In this document: in pieces, positions 1-13,700 of the stretch | Layout: each line of letters begins with the position of its first letter | How positions within the stretch are numbered: position 1 is the stretch's first letter | Source: Daphnia carinata | Taxonomy: Eukaryota > Arthropoda > Branchiopoda > Diplostraca > Daphniidae | Assembly: GCF_022539665.2 (NCBI RefSeq) | Contig: NC_081336.1 | Location: 124,001-188,000, forward strand | Length of the DNA: 64,000 bases | Direction: 5' to 3' | The notes under the pieces: model-generated | Told to the model about the DNA's origin: nothing | What the model saw: the letters and a program-made list of their open reading frames with translations, nothing else | Databases searched by the model: none | Position numbers and translations under genes: made by a program

Positions 1-2769
1 TGCAGTGTCAAACTGTACCAGTGAGTACCAGAGTAATGTGACAAACATTCATGATGGTGATTAATCTTCACACAGCTAACATTTAGTTGGTACTATTATA
101 TGTTTTATAAATTCAGTTATAATTTAATTCATCTTGTTATTTAGTGGAATATAATTTATTTCAGTTTTTCTAATGCAGTTTGGAAGCCACTTTGAGTAAA
201 CCTTTCGTCAGTTACTCACAAAAAAAGATTGGCAAATCTAGTCCTGAGAGATCACTTTTTTTGTCAAGGAAATACTGGAAATTGGTATTGAAAAGGTCAT
301 TAACAGAAAATTTTTGTATTTCATCAGTTTATTCCTATATTTAACATGGTTGTTCAGAAATGCCATGGAATCTAAAAGCACTTGACAAAAAACATTTTGA
401 TTGTTCTCGTACCTGTATTAGATCGAAATTGCTTGTCCAATGGTACCAATCCATTAATGAAAACAATCTATTAGACAAAAATGTATGACTGACTGATCAT
501 AATCTGTGTAAATTTCTATATAATTCTTATAATTCTAGGTATTCAACCATGGCATGTTGACCAGCTATCTGCGGAGTGAAAATCTACTTGACAGTGTTCA
601 ACCAGTTAAGTACATTTTACAAAAGATTCTGAGAATTGCAAAAGTTATGTGAACAAATTTTGTATTGGAGAAATTCTAGGTAAAATGAAAGCCATTTCAC
701 AATACAGCTGAATAGCTATGAAATGCAACCAATCCAGGAACTGAGTGTGTTGAACAACCAAACTTATCTTGGAGAGCTGCAGAAAGAGAATGGAACATTA
801 CCCTGCCAAACACCTGCTTCCAAATGGTAGTTTTAATTATTTGTTTTTACAAGATATATTCAGTCAATTCTTCAAAAACTGTTCTTTTTCACAGGTCAAT
901 GGCAGGGGTCTTATTCACTGTCTGATGAATTTAAGTTTAAACAAGATATTGCTTTTGATTACCTCTGCTGGTAACTTTTATATTCCTAGTTAAGATATGG
1001 CTTTCATCAAAAAGGGTTGAAACTAACATCTAACTTTTTTTTTCTTCTTCTCCAAAGAGCTGCTTAGGAAGTTAGCTAGAGTGACGAAGATGTGTCATCA
1101 CAGCAGAATAAGTGTAAAAAGCAAGTTGTTCAGCAAAACGAGTGCCTTGCATTATTTACCACTATTTTACGATATTGAGCTGATGATACCTGGTAAACCT
1201 GCAATTTGTTTTTATGTAGACTTCATGGTTTTTGAGTTACGTCAAAAATAAAAATAGGTACGATAGAAATTTAAGGCCCGAAAAAACAATAAGCCCGACT
1301 TTTAACTAAAAAATTATTATCAATAAAACTAGATAATTATATATGCTTTAGATGCTAAATTTAACAAGAATCGCGAATATGAAATTCGTTTTTTTGTAGA
1401 ATTTATGGTTTTTGAGTTATTTTAAATATAAAAGTAGGTACGATAGACATTTAAGGCCCGAAAAAACAATAAGCCCGACTTTTAATTAAAAAATTATTAT
1501 CAATAAAACTAGATAATTATATATGCTTTAGATGCTAAATTTAACAAGAATCGCGAATATGAAATTCGTTTTTTTGTAGAATTTATGGTTTTTGAGTTAT
1601 TTTAAATATAAAAGTAGGTACGATAGACATTTAAGGCCCGAAAAAACAATAAGCCCGACTTTTAATTAAAAAATTATTATCAATAAAACTAGATAACTAT
1701 ATATGATTTAGATGCTAAATTTAACAAGAATCACGAATATGAAATTTGTTTGTATGTAGACTTAATGGTTTTTGAGCTATTTTAAATATAAAAGTAGGTA
1801 CGATAGAAATTTAAGGCCCGAAAAAACAATAAGCCCGACTTTTACCTAAAAAATATTATCAATAAAACTAGATAACTATACATGATTTAGATGCTAAATT
1901 TAACAAGAATCACGAATTTGAAATTAGTTTTTATGTAGACTTTCTGGTTTTTGAGTTCTTTTAAATATAAAGTAGGTACGATAGAAATTTAAGGCCCGAT
2001 TCCCGACGCTGTGATGTTCGTTTTCTGTGTTGTCAGAATAAGTTTTCCTACGTTAAGCATCCATATTTTTGAAGAAAGTGATGATGGTTTGATTCGCAGA
2101 GGAATCGTTTAATTTTCTTTTTTTGTCGTATTCCCCGAAAGAAACTAACAAATCCAATTAGGAACGAACAGCACACAGGGTGTTGTCGAAGAGGAACACG
2201 TAGTCTAGATTATGAGAACAAATTTGAAATTCTAGACAATGCTCTTGAGCAATGTGTCCGTTGTAAGATTTATTTCCTATATTGGCATAATAGTATTGTT
2301 AGAAAATCATGAATTGTTTTCTTCCTTTTAGGTTTTTGACTTCGTTTAATGTTGTGGCTGAATGGACAATGAGAGATTGAATCAACAACATATCAAGTGG
2401 GCAGCTCATGGTCAAACTCGTTTGGCATAAAGGTATCATTTAATTGGGAATATTTGTTCATGTCAATACAAGTATTTGCATAGGTTTTCTTCATAGGGGC
2501 TTTAGCACCAAACATTTTTTCTTCTTTAGGGTTTGTTAGATAAGGGTGGAGGCAGCTTTAACAATTTAGATCTAGCACCTATTAGACTGGTGGTGTTGGC
2601 CCCGTGAATCTTATCGTCTTCAAGCTGGGTGAAAAAACAATGAGTATTTAGTTATCAAAATTACCTGAGGCATGTGTAAATATTCAAATAATTCTTTGTT
2701 GAAGTTCAGTTGGTTTCGTGCAACATCCTCACAAAAATGGGACAAGACTTAACAAAAAGAGCATATAGA
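1..2769. repeat. Satellite unit 1
   Basis: First copy of the long satellite unit. Its nested array (1273-1998) has four 180-bp intervals, one fewer than copies 2 and 3, which accounts for its shorter length. Confidence 0.93.
1273..1998. repeat. Nested 180-bp tandem array, satellite unit 1
   Basis: The core 'aaggcccgaaaaaacaataa' starts at 1273, 1453, 1633 and 1813, with a partial core at 1991. The period is 180 bases. The last module is more diverged and 178 bases long. Corresponding arrays lie at 4041-4946, 6989-7894 and 9936-10,124. Confidence 0.95.
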
Positions 2770-5717
2770 TGCAGTGTCAAACTGTACCAGTGAGTACCAG
2801 AGTAATGTGACAAACATTCATGATGGTGATTAATCTTCACACAGCTAACATTTAGTTGGTACTATTATATGTTTTATAAATTCAGTTATAATTTAATTCA
2901 TCTTGTTATTTAGTGGAATATAATTTATTTCAGTTTTTCTAATGCAGTTTGGAAGCCACTTTGAGTAAACCTTTCGTCAGTTACTCACAAAAAAAGATTG
3001 GCAAATCTAGTCCTGAGAGATCACTTTTTTTGTCAAGGAAATACTGGAAATTGGTATTGAAAAGGTCATTAACAGAAAATTTTTGTATTTCATCAGTTTA
3101 TTCCTATATTTAACATGGTTGTTCAGAAATGCCATGGAATCTAAAAGCACTTGACAAAAAACATTTTGATTGTTCTCGTACCTGTATTAGATCGAAATTG
3201 CTTGTCCAATGGTACCAATCCATTAATGAAAACAATCTATTAGACAAAAATGTATGACTGACTGATCATAATCTGTGTAAATTTCTATATAATTCTTATA
3301 ATTCTAGGTATTCAACCATGGCATGTTGACCAGCTATCTGCGGAGTGAAAATCTACTTGACAGTGTTCAACCAGTTAAGTACATTTTACAAAAGATTCTG
3401 AGAATTGCAAAAGTTATGTGAACAAATTTTGTATTGGAGAAATTCTAGGTAAAATGAAAGCCATTTCACAATACAGCTGAATAGCTATGAAATGCAACCA
3501 ATCCAGGAACTGAGTGTGTTGAACAACCAAACTTATCTTGGAGAGCTGCAGAAAGAGAATGGAACATTACCCTGCCAAACACCTGCTTCCAAATGGTAGT
3601 TTTAATTATTTGTTTTTACAAGATATATTCAGTCAATTCTTCAAAAACTGTTCTTTTTCACAGGTCAATGGCAGGGGTCTTATTCACTGTCTGATGAATT
3701 TAAGTTTAAACAAGATATTGCTTTTGATTACCTCTGCTGGTAACTTTTATATTCCTAGTTAAGATATGGCTTTCATCAAAAAGGGTTGAAACTAACATCT
3801 AACTTTTTTTTTCTTCTTCTCCAAAGAGCTGCTTAGGAAGTTAGCTAGAGTGACGAAGATGTGTCATCACAGCAGAATAAGTGTAAAAAGCAAGTTGTTC
3901 AGCAAACGAGTGCCTTGCATTATTTACCACTATTTTACGATATTGAGCTGATGATACCTGGTAAACCTGCAATTTGTTTTTATGTAGACTTCATGGTTTT
4001 TGAGTTACGTCAAAAATAAAAATAGGTACGATAGAAATTTAAGGCCCGAAAAAACAATAAGCCCGACTTTTAACTAAAAAATTATTATCAATAAAACTAG
4101 ATAATTATATATGCTTTAGATGCTAAATTTAACAAGAATCGCGAATATGAAATTCGTTTTTTTGTAGAATTTATGGTTTTTGAGTTATTTTAAATATAAA
4201 AGTAGGTACGATAGACATTTAAGGCCCGAAAAAACAATAAGCCCGACTTTTAATTAAAAAATTATTATCAATAAAACTAGATAATTATATATGATTTAGA
4301 TGCTAAATTTAACAAGAATCGCGAATATGAAATTCGTTTTTTTGTAGAATTTATGGTTTTTGAGTTATTTTAAATATAAAAGTAGGTACGATAGACATTT
4401 AAGGCCCGAAAAAACAATAAGCCCGACTTTTAATTAAAAAATTATTATCAATAAAACTAGATAATTATATATGCTTTAGATGCTAAATTTAACAAGAATC
4501 GCGAATATGAAATTCGTTTTTTTGTAGAATTTATGGTTTTTGAGTTATTTTAAATATAAAAGTAGGTACGATAGACATTTAAGGCCCGAAAAAACAATAA
4601 GCCCGACTTTTAATTAAAAAATTATTATCAATAAAACTAGATAACTATATATGATTTAGATGCTAAATTTAACAAGAATCACGAATATGAAATTTGTTTG
4701 TATGTAGACTTAATGGTTTTTGAGCTATTTTAAATATAAAAGTAGGTACGATAGAAATTTAAGGCCCGAAAAAACAATAAGCCCGACTTTTACCTAAAAA
4801 ATATTATCAATAAAACTAGATAACTATACATGATTTAGATGCTAAATTTAACAAGAATCACGAATTTGAAATTAGTTTTTATGTAGACTTTCTGGTTTTT
4901 GAGTTCTTTTAAATATAAAGTAGGTACGATAGAAATTTAAGGCCCGATTCCCGACGCTGTGATGTTCGTTTTCTGTGTTGTCAGAATAAGTTTTCCTACG
5001 TTAAGCATCCATATTTTTGAAGAAAGTGATGATGGTTTGATTCGCAGAGGAATCGTTTAATTTTCTTTTTTTGTCGTATTCCCCGAAAGAAACTAACAAA
5101 TCCAATTAGGAACGAACAGCACACAGGGTGTTGTCGAAGAGGAACACGTAGTCTAGATTATGAGAACAAATTTGAAATTCTAGACAATGCTCTTGAGCAA
5201 TGTGTCCGTTGTAAGATTTATTTCCTATATTGGCATAATAGTATTGTTAGAAAATCATGAATTGTTTTCTTCCTTTTAGGTTTTTGACTTCGTTTAATGT
5301 TGTGGCTGAATGGACAATGAGAGATTGAATCAACAACATATCAAGTGGGCAGCTCATGGTCAAACTCGTTTGGCATAAAGGTATCATTTAATTGGGAATA
5401 TTTGTTCATGTCAATACAAGTATTTGCATAGGTTTTCTTCATAGGGGCTTTAGCACCAAACATTTTTTCTTCTTTAGGGTTTGTTAGATAAGGGTGGAGG
5501 CAGCTTTAACAATTTAGATCTAGCACCTATTAGACTGGTGGTGTTGGCCCCGTGAATCTTATCGTCTTCAAGCTGGGTGAAAAAACAATGAGTATTTAGT
5601 TATCAAAATTACCTGAGGCATGTGTAAATATTCAAATAATTCTTTGTTGAAGTTCAGTTGGTTTCGTGCAACATCCTCACAAAAATGGGACAAGACTTAA
5701 CAAAAAGAGCATATAGA
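2770..5717. repeat. Satellite unit 2
   Basis: Second copy, 2948 bases, with five nested intervals at 4041-4946. It differs from copy 1 by that module and a lost A near 3,905. Confidence 0.93.
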
Positions 5718-8665
5718 TGCAGTGTCAAACTGTACCAGTGAGTACCAGAGTAATGTGACAAACATTCATGATGGTGATTAATCTTCACACAGCTAACATT
5801 TAGTTGGTACTATTATATGTTTTATAAATTCAGTTATAATTTAATTCATCTTGTTATTTAGTGGAATATAATTTATTTCAGTTTTTCTAATGCAGTTTGG
5901 AAGCCACTTTGAGTAAACCTTTCGTCAGTTACTCACAAAAAAAGATTGGCAAATCTAGTCCTGAGAGATCACTTTTTTTGTCAAGGAAATACTGGAAATT
6001 GGTATTGAAAAGGTCATTAACAGAAAATTTTTGTATTTCATCAGTTTATTCCTATATTTAACATGGTTGTTCAGAAATGCCATGGAATCTAAAAGCACTT
6101 GACAAAAAACATTTTGATTGTTCTCGTACCTGTATTAGATCGAAATTGCTTGTCCAATGGTACCAATCCATTAATGAAAACAATCTATTAGACAAAAATG
6201 TATGACTGACTGATCATAATCTGTGTAAATTTCTATATAATTCTTATAATTCTAGGTATTCAACCATGGCATGTTGACCAGCTATCTGCGGAGTGAAAAT
6301 CTACTTGACAGTGTTCAACCAGTTAAGTACATTTTACAAAAGATTCTGAGAATTGCAAAAGTTATGTGAACAAATTTTGTATTGGAGAAATTCTAGGTAA
6401 AATGAAAGCCATTTCACAATACAGCTGAATAGCTATGAAATGCAACCAATCCAGGAACTGAGTGTGTTGAACAACCAAACTTATCTTGGAGAGCTGCAGA
6501 AAGAGAATGGAACATTACCCTGCCAAACACCTGCTTCCAAATGGTAGTTTTAATTATTTGTTTTTACAAGATATATTCAGTCAATTCTTCAAAAACTGTT
6601 CTTTTTCACAGGTCAATGGCAGGGGTCTTATTCACTGTCTGATGAATTTAAGTTTAAACAAGATATTGCTTTTGATTACCTCTGCTGGTAACTTTTATAT
6701 TCCTAGTTAAGATATGGCTTTCATCAAAAAGGGTTGAAACTAACATCTAACTTTTTTTTCTTCTTCTCCAAAGAGCTGCTTAGGAAGTTAGCTAGAGTGA
6801 CGAAGATGTGTCATCACAGCAGAATAAGTGTAAAAAGCAAGTTGTTCAGCAAAACGAGTGCCTTGCATTATTTACCACTATTTTACGATATTGAGCTGAT
6901 GATACCTGGTAAACCTGCAATTTGTTTTTATGTAGACTTCATGGTTTTTGAGTTACGTCAAAAATAAAAATAGGTACGATAGAAATTTAAGGCCCGAAAA
7001 AACAATAAGCCCGACTTTTAACTAAAAAATTATTATCAATAAAACTAGATAATTATATATGCTTTAGATGCTAAATTTAACAAGAATCGCGAATATGAAA
7101 TTCGTTTTTTTGTAGAATTTATGGTTTTTGAGTTATTTTAAATATAAAAGTAGGTACGATAGACATTTAAGGCCCGAAAAAACAATAAGCCCGACTTTTA
7201 ATTAAAAAATTATTATCAATAAAACTAGATAATTATATATGATTTAGATGCTAAATTTAACAAGAATCGCGAATATGAAATTCGTTTTTTTGTAGAATTT
7301 ATGGTTTTTGAGTTATTTTAAATATAAAAGTAGGTACGATAGACATTTAAGGCCCGAAAAAACAATAAGCCCGACTTTTAATTAAAAAATTATTATCAAT
7401 AAAACTAGATAATTATATATGCTTTAGATGCTAAATTTAACAAGAATCGCGAATATGAAATTCGTTTTTTTGTAGAATTTATGGTTTTTGAGTTATTTTA
7501 AATATAAAAGTAGGTACGATAGACATTTAAGGCCCGAAAAAACAATAAGCCCGACTTTTAATTAAAAAATTATTATCAATAAAACTAGATAACTATATAT
7601 GATTTAGATGCTAAATTTAACAAGAATCACGAATATGAAATTTGTTTGTATGTAGACTTAATGGTTTTTGAGCTATTTTAAATATAAAAGTAGGTACGAT
7701 AGAAATTTAAGGCCCGAAAAAACAATAAGCCCGACTTTTACCTAAAAAATATTATCAATAAAACTAGATAACTATACATGATTTAGATGCTAAATTTAAC
7801 AAGAATCACGAATTTGAAATTAGTTTTTATGTAGACTTTCTGGTTTTTGAGTTCTTTTAAATATAAAGTAGGTACGATAGAAATTTAAGGCCCGATTCCC
7901 GACGCTGTGATGTTCGTTTTCTGTGTTGTCAGAATAAGTTTTCCTACGTTAAGCATCCATATTTTTGAAGAAAGTGATGATGGTTTGATTCGCAGAGGAA
8001 TCGTTTAATTTTCTTTTTTTGTCGTATTCCCCGAAAGAAACTAACAAATCCAATTAGGAACGAACAGCACACAGGGTGTTGTCGAAGAGGAACACGTAGT
8101 CTAGATTATGAGAACAAATTTGAAATTCTAGACAATGCTCTTGAGCAATGTGTCCGTTGTAAGATTTATTTCCTATATTGGCATAATAGTATTGTTAGAA
8201 AATCATGAATTGTTTTCTTCCTTTTAGGTTTTTGACTTCGTTTAATGTTGTGGCTGAATGGACAATGAGAGATTGAATCAACAACATATCAAGTGGGCAG
8301 CTCATGGTCAAACTCGTTTGGCATAAAGGTATCATTTAATTGGGAATATTTGTTCATGTCAATACAAGTATTTGCATAGGTTTTCTTCATAGGGGCTTTA
8401 GCACCAAACATTTTTTCTTCTTTAGGGTTTGTTAGATAAGGGTGGAGGCAGCTTTAACAATTTAGATCTAGCACCTATTAGACTGGTGGTGTTGGCCCCG
8501 TGAATCTTATCGTCTTCAAGCTGGGTGAAAAAACAATGAGTATTTAGTTATCAAAATTACCTGAGGCATGTGTAAATATTCAAATAATTCTTTGTTGAAG
8601 TTCAGTTGGTTTCGTGCAACATCCTCACAAAAATGGGACAAGACTTAACAAAAAGAGCATATAGA
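5718..8665. repeat. Satellite unit 3
   Basis: Third copy, 2948 bases, with five nested intervals at 6989-7894. One T is missing from the T-run near 6,752 compared with copies 1 and 4, which opens a short ORF here that is an indel artefact. Confidence 0.93.
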
Positions 8666-10124
8666 TGCAGTGTCAAACTGTACCAGTGAGTACCAGAGTA
8701 ATGTGACAAACATTCATGATGGTGATTAATCTTCACACAGCTAACATTTAGTTGGTACTATTATATGTTTTATAAATTCAGTTATAATTTAATTCATCTT
8801 GTTATTTAGTGGAATATAATTTATTTCAGTTTTTCTAATGCAGTTTGGAAGCCACTTTGAGTAAACCTTTCGTCAGTTACACAAAAAAAGATTGGCAAAT
8901 CTAGTCCTGAGAGATCACTTTTTTTGTCAAGGAAATACTGGAAATTGGTATTGAAAAGGTCATTAACAGAAAATTTTTGTATTTCATCAGTTTATTCCTA
9001 TATTTAACATGGTTGTTCAGAAATGCCATGGAATCTAAAAGCACTTGACAAAAAACATTTTGATTGTTCTCGTACCTGTATTAGATCGAAATTGCTTGTC
9101 CAATGGTACCAATCCATTAATGAAAACAATCTATTAGACAAAAATGTATGACTGACTGATCATAATCTGTGTAAATTTCTATATAATTCTTATAATTCTA
9201 GGTATTCAACCATGGCATGTTGACCAGCTATCTGCGGAGTGAAAATCTACTTGACAGTGTTCAACCAGTTAAGTACATTTTACAAAAGATTCTGAGAATT
9301 GCAAAAGTTATGTGAACAAATTTTGTATTGGAGAAATTCTAGGTAAAATGAAAGCCATTTCACAATACAGCTGAATAGCTATGAAATGCAACCAATCCAG
9401 GAACTGAGTGTGTTGAACAACCAAACTTATCTTGGAGAGCTGCAGAAAGAGAATGGAACATTACCCTGCCAAACACCTGCTTCCAAATGGTAGTTTTAAT
9501 TATTTGTTTTTACAAGATATATTCAGTCAATTCTTCAAAAACTGTTCTTTTTCACAGGTCAATGGCAGGGGTCTTATTCACTGTCTGATGAATTTAAGTT
9601 TAAACAAGATATTGCTTTTGATTACCTCTGCTGGTAACTTTTATATTCCTAGTTAAGATATGGCTTTCATCAAAAAGGGTTGAAACTAACATCTAACTTT
9701 TTTTTTCTTCTTCTCCAAAGAGCTGCTTAGGAAGTTAGCTAGAGTGACGAAGATGTGTCATCACAGCAGAATAAGTGTAAAAAGCAAGTTGTTCAGCAAA
9801 ACGAGTGCCTTGCATTATTTACCACTATTTTACGATATTGAGCTGATGATACCTGGTAAACCTGCAATTTGTTTTTATGTAGACTTCATGGTTTTTGAGT
9901 TACGTCAAAAATAAAAATAGGTACGATAGAAATTTAAGGCCCGAAAAAACAATAAGCCCGACTTTTAACTAAAAAATTATTATCAATAAAACTAGATAAT
10001 TATATATGCTTTAGATGCTAAATTTAACAAGAATCGCGAATATGAAATTCGTTTTTTTGTAGAATTTATGGTTTTTGAGTTATTTTAAATATAAAAGTAG
10101 GTACGATAGACATTTAAGGCCCGA
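8666..10124. repeat. Satellite unit 4, truncated
   Basis: Fourth copy. It follows the consensus to the first nested module (9936 onward) and breaks off at 10,124 in 'aaggcccga', where unrelated or strongly diverged sequence begins. The break falls in the same conserved CCCGA core at which the nested array normally ends, so that core may be a recombination point. Confidence 0.9.
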
Positions 10125-10737
10125 TGGACATTTAAGGTGAAACTAACAAATGGTTTGCAATGGGTAACAGTTTTATTTCAGTTAGAATTAGTTTTTCCTA
10201 ACATACATGCCAAACTCATTTTTAACACAGTTAACATTTAGTCACATCACATGAGGGTGGGTGAGATTTTGTTGCCCCTCATTGCTGAAGTTGTGGGCAG
10301 TTCTTGGTCCATGTCCGATTCAACCTAAAGGTATGTGCAGCTAGCAATCGCCCAGTTTCTTGCTTTCCCATTTTTCCTTTTAGGTCTTACAGTTACACAC
10401 TTTCGACGTAGATACCCCGAGGGAGAAGCATCTTGAATTAAGTTGAGTTGAAAGTGTGAATTGAGTTTAAGGACCGATTTTTGTAGCGTCATCCAAAGCT
10501 ATTAGCAATGCTGTTGGGTGTCAGAATCATTTACATTATTGCCAAGACTTTGATTGCCTTCCAAATTCGTCTGCTCGACGAAACTTTATTCGCGAAAATG
10601 CTGAAGTATATTTTAGTGTTACTCCTGTCGAAGCCGAGGCGAATAGCTGAAACACACGTATCATCTCATCTCTTTTATGCCTCCTCATTGTATAGAAACT
10701 ATGTCGGTAACCCTTTGTTTTGTGTTTTGTTGAAACT
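10125..10737. repeat. Diverged satellite-related sequence outside the palindrome
   Basis: Sequence from about 10,190 to 10,345 matches parts of the satellite unit at low identity: 'cagttaacatttagt' against 'cagctaacatttagt', and 'gggcagttcttggtcca' against 'gggcagctcatggtcaa', followed by 'aaaggtat' in both. I found no counterpart on the far side of the right arm, so this piece lies outside the palindrome. An 83-codon ORF at 10,508-10,759 resembles no known protein. Confidence 0.5.
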
Positions 10738-13700
10738 TTCCTATGTCATTTTCAAGTGAGATTTTTATTTGTTTTTAGGTAGCTGTACTGATGTGTAAAG
10801 AATGGTGGTTGCAGGTCATGAGAGCCATTTCTTTATACAATTCTTTTCCATTTTTATTGCTTTAATTTTTGTCATTTTAGCAGCTGAATGTAGCTGGAAT
10901 AGAACGTGTTGGAATTTTAGCATCAGGACATTTGGCTGGTTCGACGGTTAAACATCCCTCTGTGTGGACACAAACATTGTATCTAGTTTTTATCTGTAGA
11001 TTATTTCTGTGATAATAACTTTGCAACCAACACTGTGATTTTGATAACTAGCAGTTGAACAGCCTTTGAATTCCAAACAAAAAGGAGTCCTGGTAATTGT
11101 ATGTTTTGTATAAATTTCTGTATAAACTATCACTTATCTAGATTACTCAAGTGACATGACTATTTATGGCTGGTATTGGAGTAGATAATGCTGGTCGTAT
11201 GCAGAATATCTCACTGAGAAGGGGTTCTACTATTGAAGGTGTATCGTGTTTCACTACAGGGTGACCAGAATCACAAACACATTGAAAACTATCATCAATT
11301 TCAAAAATTGGTAAGTGAAATAACAAGAGAAATTATACGAAATTGTAATAATATTCTAATGATATGTAATTATTTTAGAATTATTGTTGGGAAAAGGTGA
11401 CAAATTTTATAATATAAATTATTATTTTTTAACAGGTTATAAAGCATTTTCTAGCCTATTTGTGGTAAAGTACATTATATATAGTTATGAATCCATGTTA
11501 TCCCAACAAATTGAAAATAATTGTACAAAGTCTTATCTACCTTTTTCAAAGCTTTGTTAGCTATAGGTCCCTAGACAAACTTACAATTACTAGTAGAAGA
11601 GCAGCCTTCCAATTTAAACAAAAGGAAATGTGGTATTTTATTATTTATATTGTTTTGTTTCATTATTTGATATTTAATTTATAACAGGGGTGTAAAATAA
11701 ATTTCTAACCTGTTAATGGTAAAGTACTTTATACATCAATTATGAATAATTGTAATTTTTTGATTAATAATTATTTAACCTTTGTCGAAGCTTTGTAATC
11801 TATAGGTCTCTTACTTTGCTTATCTTGCAGTGATCAGGACAATGTGGCTTAGTATGACATTAAATTATGTAATAGTTATTCAAAGTCAGAACAGTTAAAA
11901 TTTCAAGTAGATTTACATGTGCAGGGGATATTTGTTAATAATGTTTTGGAGGTACAAGAATTCATATACATATTACAACTGCATTGATAACATTTGATGC
12001 TTAATAATTTCTATTTACATTCAGAAGTATCAGGTTATCAATGTGACGTACATGACTACATGATGAATATCAGCAGTGATGAAACCTAAGAGTCGCAACG
12101 AACATGTAGTATGGTACTATACATGTTTTAAATAATTAGTGATGCTTAACTTTGAATTTCTCATTTTATGCAGTTTGAAAGACGGACCGAGTAAACACTA
12201 CAGCACCTACTCACACAAGGACTGCTAAATCGTCGTAAATTCCACTTACCTGACAGGCGAATCGATCGATGACGGTGTTATTTTTGAGGTACAGTTGTGG
12301 AGGTAAGACTCTGTATGAATGTGAATATGTTGCGTCTTCTACCGCCTTAAATACTCGCAGACACGTGTCATATTATTGTTTTCCCGGAAGTAGAGTGTAG
12401 GGTTGAGGGACCTAATTCTGAAGGTCGATAGGTTGAAGGGCAAATTTTTATTTTCAGGTGAGCCCAAGGTTATACCCATTCCCCATCGATTGACCCTAGG
12501 TTACTTTGATTTTTTTTTTTTTTTTTTGTTTCCAAGGGCCTAAAACAGATGAAGAACCTCGGGCATTCACAAAAAAGGAGGGGGGAGAGGAAGAAAAAAA
12601 GAATTTAGCAGCTCAGTAGCTCTTTCACCTGCACGCGGTACACTAGTGTAGATCTGTTGCTGGCACTCCTCGTCTAGTGGTTCTTACAACTCTCGCACGT
12701 GCAACCAGCTTTCGCAATTTGTAGATTTATCAATTACGCACTAATAACGCACTGCATCAGCACCTGGTTTTGTTTAGTTGGGTAGTACGAGAAGTCTAGA
12801 TGAAATAGATAAACATAGATTAAGTTAAGGATAAGTAGGTCTAAAGTTAAGTTAATAGTAACGGTACTTGAGCGTACAACTTAAGTAAGGCGTAAGCGTA
12901 GTTCGCCTCAATTCGTTACTTTTGCACAACGCTATATCAGCCATTTTCTTTCGCTGTTTTGTGCAATTGTGGGTAGTCGTCGTTCGCAAACCATTTTTTT
13001 TACTAACAATCGTACATTTCGACTTTTTCACACAATTTACACATGAATCGTCAATCCAAACAACCTCCTGATCATTAACTAACGATTAATTATCAATTTC
13101 TTTTTTCAGGAAATTTTTGTATCCAATGTAACTGTAATATGTATACCTGTTAGAATTAAGATGACACTTATTGCTGCTCAAATATTTAAAAAAAAAAAAA
13201 AATTCTCCTCTCTTTTGTACAATCAGGAGGGTAATCTCTGGGGCCGAAGAGGACACTGGACAATGAGGATCGCCGTCGCAGCCACTCTAATATAGCCCAG
13301 GATTTTGAGGTAATTATTTAAAATTTTAGTATCTAACCATTTATTTTTTATTTATTTATACAGATCTGGGAAGGCGACATCTCCACCGAAGAGGACCTTT
13401 GGACAACGGGGGTTATCGGCAAGAACTGCGCCCAAAATTCCAAGGTATTTAAAAAATTGAAGTTCCTTACCATGTTCTATGTATTAATCTGTGCATAGGA
13501 AGGCTGGCAACACTACTGAGAAGGATTATTCGATGTCAGGGGATCGCTGCCGAAGTCGCCAACGATTGCCAGGTATTACTTAAATAATTTTAAGTGTTTA
13601 ATTTTTTTTTTTTTTATGTATTTAGGATGGTTCACATCAACACCGATGTGGGCCACTGGACAACGAGGTTCGCTGTCGGAGCCACCAGGAATCGTCGCCA

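Larger units (their letters stand above)
1..10124. repeat. Tandem satellite array, 2.77-2.95 kb unit, four copies
   Basis: The same sequence starts at 1, 2770, 5718 and 8666, each time with 'tgcagtgtcaaactgtacc'. Unit lengths are 2769, 2948 and 2948 bases; the fourth copy stops at 10,124, inside its nested array. Copies are almost identical. Differences I could see are one 180-bp module (copy 1 has one fewer), a lost A near 3,905 in copy 2, and a lost 'tc' near 8,880 in copy 4. The unit is AT-rich, with no credible protein gene: the best conserved ORF (74 codons) starts with TTG and resembles no family I know. The near identity implies recent amplification or ongoing homogenisation. The array probably continues left of the window. 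Confidence 0.95.

Noticed and set aside
769-993. A 74-codon ORF repeated identically in all four satellite units
   Set aside because: It begins with TTG, not ATG, resembles no protein family, and its identity reflects recent duplication of the whole unit rather than selection on the frame.
1273-1998. CRISPR-like regular repeats
   Set aside because: Modules are contiguous 180-bp tandem repeats without unique spacers, in a eukaryotic genome.
6734-6967. 77-codon ORF present only in satellite unit 3
   Set aside because: It exists only because one T is missing from a homopolymer run compared with the other units; the frame is not preserved in them.
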